From Lepidodermella squamata (taxonomy: Eukaryota; Gastrotricha), in NCBI GenBank assembly GCA_047495785.1, contig JBLDXI010000042.1, forward strand, positions 744,001 through 808,000: a DNA stretch of 64,000 bases. Direction: 5' to 3'. The position numbers and the translations under genes are program-made. Below are positions 59,201-64,000 of the stretch, piece after piece. Position 1 is the stretch's first letter. Each line of letters begins with the position of its first letter. The notes beneath the pieces are model-generated. The model searched no databases. It was not told the DNA's origin and was given only the letters and a program-made list of their open reading frames with translations.

Positions 59201-62200
59201 AAGCGATCGACAAACTGAGTCACAATGCTACAACCGGTTTCGACGGCATTCCTGAGTGCATCATCAAGATGGCCAAGCTCTCGATCGCTCAGCACCTCAG
59301 AGTGCTCATCAACTCGGCTATTCGAGATGGCGTAATCATCATCGATTATCATCGATCGGAAAACGGTCATCGTCACGCCGCTGCACAAGTCCGGTTCTAA
59401 AGCTGAGCTTTGCAATCTCAGGCCAATTTCGATGACCTCATCGCTGGCACGTACATTTGAGCGCTGCCTGGCAACACCGCTGAAGGTCCATCTCCGCTCG
59501 ATCAAATTCCTTACGTCAGCACAGCACGGGTTTCCACAATACCATTCGACTGAAACTTGTGTGGCATCATTCACCAAACGTTGGCGTCATTTGCTAGACA
59601 GTGGAAATGTAGTTGGAGCTATTTCTATAGATCTATCGGAAGCGTTGGATACGCTGAATAGCGAGGGTACTCTAGAATCACTTCGATGCGCTGGCCTTAC
59701 AGATTCGCTCAATTTCAATTCGCTTGATGATGAGTTATTTAAGCAACCGCCACCAAACCACCAACATCTTTGGCGAATCATCTCCGTTCGAGTCGGTTGT
59801 ATGCGGTGTGCCACAAGGATTAGTCTCTTATGTTCACGATCTCCCCCTGATCTTGAGCCGATGCGGCATAACTCAAGACGCTGACGACGTTACCATTTTC
59901 TTTGGTTCGAAAAACATCAACGAACTGCAAGCTGTTCTACAACTGGAACTCAACAGGTTGTGTACACGGCTGAAGCAGAATAGCCTGGCGGTAAATGGTG
60001 AAAAATCGCAGTTCATGCTGCTCAAGCCGCACCTTTCCACTGCGCCTGACTTCACGGTCACCATCGGTGGCGTTGCGATCAGGCCGTCTTCCGGCTTTCG
60101 TATTGACGATGAGCTCTCATTCGACGATTATGTCGAGATGGCGAAGGACAAGGCTCGAAATTATATGTTGTTTTCCTCATATTTTGCCAAGCTTCCCTCT
60201 CTTGGGTGTAATAGCTTCTAAATAAATAAATAAATAAATAAATGGACTTCTGAGTTTTTCAACGACCCTAACAATATGATCAGAAAACAGAACCGAAAGT
60301 TTACCCGCAAATCCCAGCAGCGTGTTCACTTTAGGATTAAACTCCAACTTGAATTGAATTGATAGTTGACTGTCGTATAACTCGAGGATTCTGACGCCAG
60401 CATTAGAAAAATTCGCAAAGCCAGCATAGAATGAGATTGTGAATGAATCATTTAGAACGAGCCGGCTACTTGCAACTTCAAAATAGCCGGCTGAATCTCC
60501 GACAGAAAGGGCCGCGTTAGAATAGTCGAATGGCCCAGTTACAAACGAGAGCGACGAGCCACCAACTATCGCTGATTCAATATTGTTGCCACTGATATCG
60601 CGGATGTCGTATTCCTGCGTGAGAGGGAAGAAAGCCAGGTCGCGGGGTAACCCGAAAGGAGTTACTATTCGAGGAAAGAAGTTCATTCACCGGAACGACT
60701 GGTCATCAATCAAACATACGCTGATTGCACTCTTCAATCGTGGCGTACGTCGTGCTATTTGCTTGCGTCTAAATTGCAATAACATTAACTCAGATTAACA
60801 GCAAACAATAACTGTTACCATATTTTGCGGACAATTATCTGAAGCAGGAATGCACACGGTCGCCATCAGAATCTGATTTGTGCAGAGCTTGTACTAAAAT
60901 AAATAAAGTTATGTTCAACTTCTTAAATTTAAAGTTGAAAAATTGCGGAAATTGAGAAACTTCAATGATAACTGCTTTCGCCAGAATCATTTTAAAACTT
61001 GAATATTGGTTCGTTTGGCGAAAGTGATTTTCAAGTTTTCAAAGCAAATACCCGAATTTCTGTCGCCGCCATCTTGCAGGCATCGTGATTTTCTTTGAAT
61101 GACGTTGAGTTGCGATAGACTGCACCCTAACATCAATAAATGGCATCAAAGTCCGAAACCAAGTCAACTGACACGCATACCCGGGTACCACTCGGAAAAG
61201 CTCCATAGCACTGCTTGCCATTGCTTGTGACACATTGGACGGCTCTCTATTAAAAAAAGTAATATTCAAACGCAATCATCAATCAATAAATACCTTGTAT
61301 GATAGAAAATAAATGATTTGAAATAGAAAATTCCAAAAGGGGGCACCTATTCGCAACTAAGCTGGAATTATGTGCAACACAGAAACAAATTGATAAAGGA
61401 GGCCCGCCAACAGCAATAACTCGATGTTTTCGCCAAACGGATGCTGGAACAGCACTGTCCCGCCTGGCATCTAAGTTAACATAAAAAAATCCGCGAAAGC
61501 AGACTGCCACCAAATAACCGCGAACTTCAAGTCTAAAAAAAATTTCCTTGTTGCACCTTATGTGCCTGTATGACCTTTTCTGCCTTGGACCGAAGCTTCG
61601 CCTTGAGATCAAAAGGGTAACTGAACCTCGAATGAAATTAATGCCTCCTCTCTCGTTACAGACCCTGTGACTGCTGTGACGCCGAGTCGTGAGCATTGAG
61701 CCTGCAGATCCACATGAGCTAAACCCCGAGCCTTCTGCCCCTTCCGTAAGTATTTTGCGATTAATAAGCCTATATTTTCTCATTTTCCAGGCACTAAGCA
61801 TTGAATTCGAGCATTGCTAAGCTTTGATCTGCACCGAATCGAGGACGTCACTAACTCACCGGCAATTTTCTTCTTGTATATGATCCAGTAAAGAAAAAAT
61901 ACGGGACCCCTCTACTTCCGGCCCCCGGTACTTCGCAAACTGTACTGAACTGTACTCGCTAGCGTTTCGGTATAACCCTCCATTTGACAGTGATTCCATC
62001 TCGCCATTGTTCTCTACTTGTGGTAAATAATTTACTCAAGCATACAAAATCTCGCGGTAGAATGACTTTCTCTGCGGTAAGTTCAGCTATATCATGAAGG
62101 AAGGAGTTAGAACTGCGCGCAGCGACAAAGGGTTATCTGATTGTGTGTGCGCGCGCAGCCGCGGGCGTACTTACAATACGCGTACGTTTTACGCAACCGC

Positions 62201-63344
62201 TATAGTGCATGTCTTCCAATGCAAACTGTAACTCAGTTTAAAATCTGTGCGTGAGAGAAAACAAAATCATTCGTTAAATATGAAGTGCTTCTACGGTAAA
62301 ACTACCGCCGCGCGCGGTAAAAACTTACTAACGCGGCGGCGTTAGTTTTACCGCAAAAGCATTATGGTAGCCTTGTTTGCGTGCTGCAGTAGAATAATTA
62401 CCGTCAAACTAAGAGTTATACCGAAACGCTAACGTAATGTAGTGGTCCCGTTTTGCGTCCTCGGAGAAAATCGACGAAGATCGACTGAGCTACCCATGGC
62501 CATGTGTATCATCCGCAAAGGGCATGAATTTTCAATGGAATGGTTGGAATTGGCCCCCCCCCCCCCCTCCCCCCAATTCCCTAGGGTATTCGCCTCGCCG
62601 CTCGGGAAACATTAAGTCCCCTACAGAGATTTTATTCTCTATGATATAGCGCACGGCATGGCTTGCGCAATGCCGGCGAAGCACGATCGAGGACGTTTCC
62701 TCATCGCTTCATTATACATACCACCCAACTAAATTCTTAAGTAACTTGATATAAATTTCAAAAACCCAGATTAATTTTCAATTTTGGAATTGGTTTCAAC
62801 ATGTCTTATGAACTGACGACAATAAGTCATAAGCAATCAATTTTGAGGAAAATTCAGGGACCCTTGTATTTCAGGGACTTGAACAATTTCAGATTTACTT
62901 GTCCGGTTTGAGAATATTAAATAAAAACAACTTTTGAGCAAAATAAAAAGCCATGAATACATTTTGTAAAAAAAAACTACGAAATCTAACGAATATTGGA
63001 ATTTAGGAAAGCATTTAAGCTCAGAGCTCAGCTTTTTTATTTAGCATTTAGCATCACTTGAAACGTTACCCCAGTTAGGCAGTTAGCCCTGTTGGCGAAT
63101 GTCGCAGACGAAAATTCACGCGTTTCAGACCCAGCCTGACAGCCAGCTGTCTCGAGGCGGCAATCGACAAAGCTTCCAGTTGACAAATCGAAGCACCTGA
63201 CATGCTGCTTCTCGCTGTCTGGAACTTGCACTATAACAGTGCAACATAAAATGGTTCATGAAGTAATTATGAGTCAATGAAAAACCTACATGTTGTCCCT
63301 GAGATGCAGAGGCTTAAATTAGCGTACGAGCTGCCACCTTCAAG
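50295..63344 (-). CDS. Second Cys-rich/LamG secreted protein gene, partial at 5' end
   Basis: Minus-strand exons recognised by alignment to the gene at 21904: 63344-63290, 63230-63070, 61246-61181, 61126-61052, 60893-60819, 60768-60720, 60664-60305, 51316-50488 and 50430-50295. Phases match at every junction, and five exons have the same length or differ by whole codons from the partner gene (161, 66, 75 and 75 nt identical). It encodes Cys modules (VQVPDSEKQHVRCF; NGKQCYGAFPSGTR), a first LamG (TPFGLPRDLAFFPLTQEY) and a second LamG (GLWPLVSDFNDLVD; FLYNSTDPIVV), ending CAAFQIPGMN. The first four exons, with the signal peptide, lie beyond the window. No frameshifts are seen, so it looks functional despite a 9-kb intron full of transposons. 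Confidence 0.75.
52410..55909 (+). mobile_element. Intact Mutator-like element (MULE) with 9-bp target duplication
   Basis: The 3500-bp element has 51-bp perfectly matching terminal inverted repeats (start GCTTATTTGCAGACCCCCCC). It is flanked by identical 9-mers TTTATTATG at 52401-52409 and 55910-55918. Nine-base duplications are the mark of Mutator transposition. The identical ends and intact transposase gene suggest a young, possibly active autonomous copy. Confidence 0.95.
52719..55444 (+). CDS. MULE transposase with SWIM zinc finger
   Basis: Exons 52719-53919, 53961-54740 and 54792-55444 (introns 41 and 51 bp) give 877 residues without any defect. The catalytic RNase H-like region begins with EILFVDSSSSMDLVHSS (first Asp) and continues through ALPVAIALHRCQTTDNYSKA to a GCDIYWCMFHVLQAVWRYI stretch across the first intron. 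A SWIM finger (CSCYCGEKRGLCKHV, CxC...CxH) lies after it, typical of MULE/MuDR transposases. The C-terminal 220 residues are acidic, then strongly basic (TALKVMKRK end). The ATG at 52719 is the first in frame. Catalyses cut-and-paste movement. Confidence 0.9.
56115..56149. repeat. Perfect 15-bp hairpin
   Basis: AACTGTGAGCCTAAT is followed after five bases (TTCCT) by its exact reverse complement. It lies in the 9-kb intron. It could be a MITE core or a short RNA hairpin. No poly-T tract marks it as a terminator. Confidence 0.8.
56934..57805 (+). mobile_element. 5'-truncated copy of the 2.1-6.85 kb LINE family
   Basis: Starts abruptly in the reverse-transcriptase C-terminal region (HMDRTLSRCGQNLSWYHTIV against HVDHVLHRCGKNLSWFRSVV of the longer copy) and runs through the stop at 57390 and a 400-bp pyrimidine-rich 3' untranslated part. 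It ends with ATTTTCGTTCGTTTCGTTC. 5' truncation is the normal outcome of target-primed reverse transcription. Confidence 0.85.
58265..60242 (+). pseudogene. Decayed CR1/L2-like LINE
   Basis: Fragments in several frames. The endonuclease part is VLDGCMPKYLEDTF... with GGGGVGLLVYKTHAVVVERS. A linker follows (AGNDPRKLWRIVKDF), then reverse-transcriptase blocks (ADVEKAIDKLSHNATTGFDG; NLRPISMTSSLARTFERCL; VVCGVPQG). The catalytic box reads DADDVTIFF, with Tyr changed to Asp. It is ended by a (TAAA)n tail at 60217-60242, 60 bp before the LamG exon donor. Multiple frameshifts and deletions: dead. Confidence 0.8.
61960..62432. mobile_element. MITE-like element with TAGCGTTTCGGTATAAC termini
   Basis: The left end TAGCGTTTCGGTATAACCCT and the inverted right end match over about 35-40 bp with some mismatches. 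The interior is rich in GCGCGC and CGGTA words and has an inner hairpin (ACGGTAAAACTACCGCCGCG region). It lies in an intron of the minus-strand LamG gene. Confidence 0.65.
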
Positions 63345-63364
63345 CTGTGAAACCTTCAAGCTTT

Positions 63365-64000
63365 ACTCGGCAATTTCAGCGATCTCAGTATGACCCAAAC
63401 CGGACAGTTCATCACCCGACCGTCATCTGGTACAGCTATTGATCACTGCTGGCATAGCAAAGAAACAAAATATCTTGCCGCAGGTTCTGTTCAGGGCTTT
63501 AGCGACCATCATGGCCTGATCTCCGCATTTGACATGCCCAAAAGAAAACCCGATGAAGAAGTTGTTGAGTTCAGGAACTACAAGAACTTCTCGGAGACTG
63601 AATTCTCAAAGGATCTTGGTGAAGGATGCCAAAATCTAATTCCGCCAGAAAATGATGTGAACGATGCTTGTGGCAAATTTACCGATCACTTCTGCAAGAC
63701 CCTCGACAAGCATGCCCCGAAAACAAAAATAAAGAATTCCTGTCTTCCGAAAGTTACGAAGAAGTGCAAGGACCCGGAAGTACTTAATGCTTTGCGTGAA
63801 AAACAAATGGCCCACAGAGTACACTTAACGAAGCCAACACCTGAGTCTCACCTCCGTTTCAAAGCGATGAAGTCGAAAGCTCGCATCCAATTTCAGATTT
63901 CTACTTGAAGAAACTGCAAGAAGCAGCATCGTGCCCGAAGAAAACCTGGGCGGTTCTCCGTGAATTTCTCCCGCACAAATCAAAAGAAGGAGTGATTTCA
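63365..64000 (+). pseudogene. CR1/L2-like LINE fragment running off the window
   Basis: Encodes the end of an APE endonuclease (FITRPSSGTAIDHCWHS; VQGFSDHHGLISAF with the SDH motif) and the linker before the reverse transcriptase, with a frame change near 63905 (ISTLEETARS / FYLKKLQEAASCPKKTWAVL). It is inserted in an intron of the minus-strand LamG gene, just upstream of its exon at 63344. Probably the same broad family as the copy at 58265. Confidence 0.75.

Larger units (their letters stand above)
51317..60304. other. Transposon-loaded 9-kb intron
   Basis: The intron between the two LamG exons of the minus-strand gene is phase 1 on both sides, as in the partner gene, where the same intron is only 306 bp. 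It holds a Mutator-like element, a 5'-truncated LINE and a decayed second LINE. The remaining parts (51317-52400, 55920-56930) show no gene. Confidence 0.65.

Noticed and set aside
60305-63344. The exons at 60.3-63.3 kb as a transposon-broken pseudogene
   Set aside because: The LINE tail begins 60 bp beyond a proper splice donor, no frameshift is seen, and the missing second LamG domain is found at 50.3-51.3 kb in matching phase.
1-64000. tRNA, rRNA or CRISPR features
   Set aside because: Scanning for tRNA B-box-like GGTTCGAATCC strings and for regularly spaced repeats gave no credible candidate; the only regular array (42937-43170) is a direct minisatellite without spacers.

Overview
The window comes from an animal nuclear genome. 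Genes have small exons split by GT-AG introns, many only about 40-60 bp long. The genes belong to animal families: gustatory-receptor-like 7TM proteins, a Cys-loop channel, a receptor tyrosine kinase and Golgi sulfotransferases. LINEs and cut-and-paste transposons are abundant. Gustatory-receptor-like genes with a TYxxxxxD variant of the insect TM7 signature suggest a protostome. The A/T-rich introns look nematode-like, but the only telomere-type repeat is (TTAGGG)n rather than the TTAGGC of many nematodes, so I do not name a phylum. All multi-exon models below were built by hand. For each one the splice phases add up and the exon lengths sum to whole codons.

Layout. 0.4-2.1 kb: nested foldback/MITE repeats. 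2.1-6.85 kb: a nearly complete APE-type LINE on the minus strand, with one in-frame stop. 7.07-7.5 kb: small secreted Cys-rich gene with a TATA box. 8.6-9.7 kb: DXD glycosyltransferase. 10.8-15.7 kb: tandem array of three gustatory-receptor-like genes. 16.0-19.75 kb: a head-to-head pair, a secreted Cys-rich gene on the minus strand and a LamG-like/Cys-loop channel fusion on the plus strand. 21.9-26.1 kb: 13-exon secreted protein with the same Cys-rich modules plus two LamG-like domains, followed by a relic last exon of a second channel gene. 27-31.5 kb: a foldback element, a P-superfamily transposon with 8-bp target duplication, and an 840-bp near-palindrome. 32.3-33.7 kb: small secreted peptide gene with a possible alternative PAN-like 3' exon. 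34.5-36.2 kb: non-coding duplication and interstitial telomeric repeats. 36.56-43.54 kb: an 8-exon, 1148-codon gene that appears to join a GH65 (acid-trehalase / collagen glucosylgalactosyl-hydroxylysine glucosidase-like) ectodomain to a transmembrane tyrosine kinase. 43.6-49.9 kb: Golgi carbohydrate cluster of two glycosyltransferases and two sulfotransferases. 50.3 kb to beyond the window end: a second Cys-rich/LamG gene on the minus strand, with a 9-kb intron carrying an intact Mutator-like element (9-bp target duplication) and two LINE fragments.

The most unusual items are the GH65-receptor tyrosine kinase fusion, the LamG/Cys-loop channel fusion with its exon-conserved secreted relatives, and their co-location with chemoreceptors and extracellular-glycan enzymes. 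A shared role in sensing or modifying extracellular glycans is only inference.
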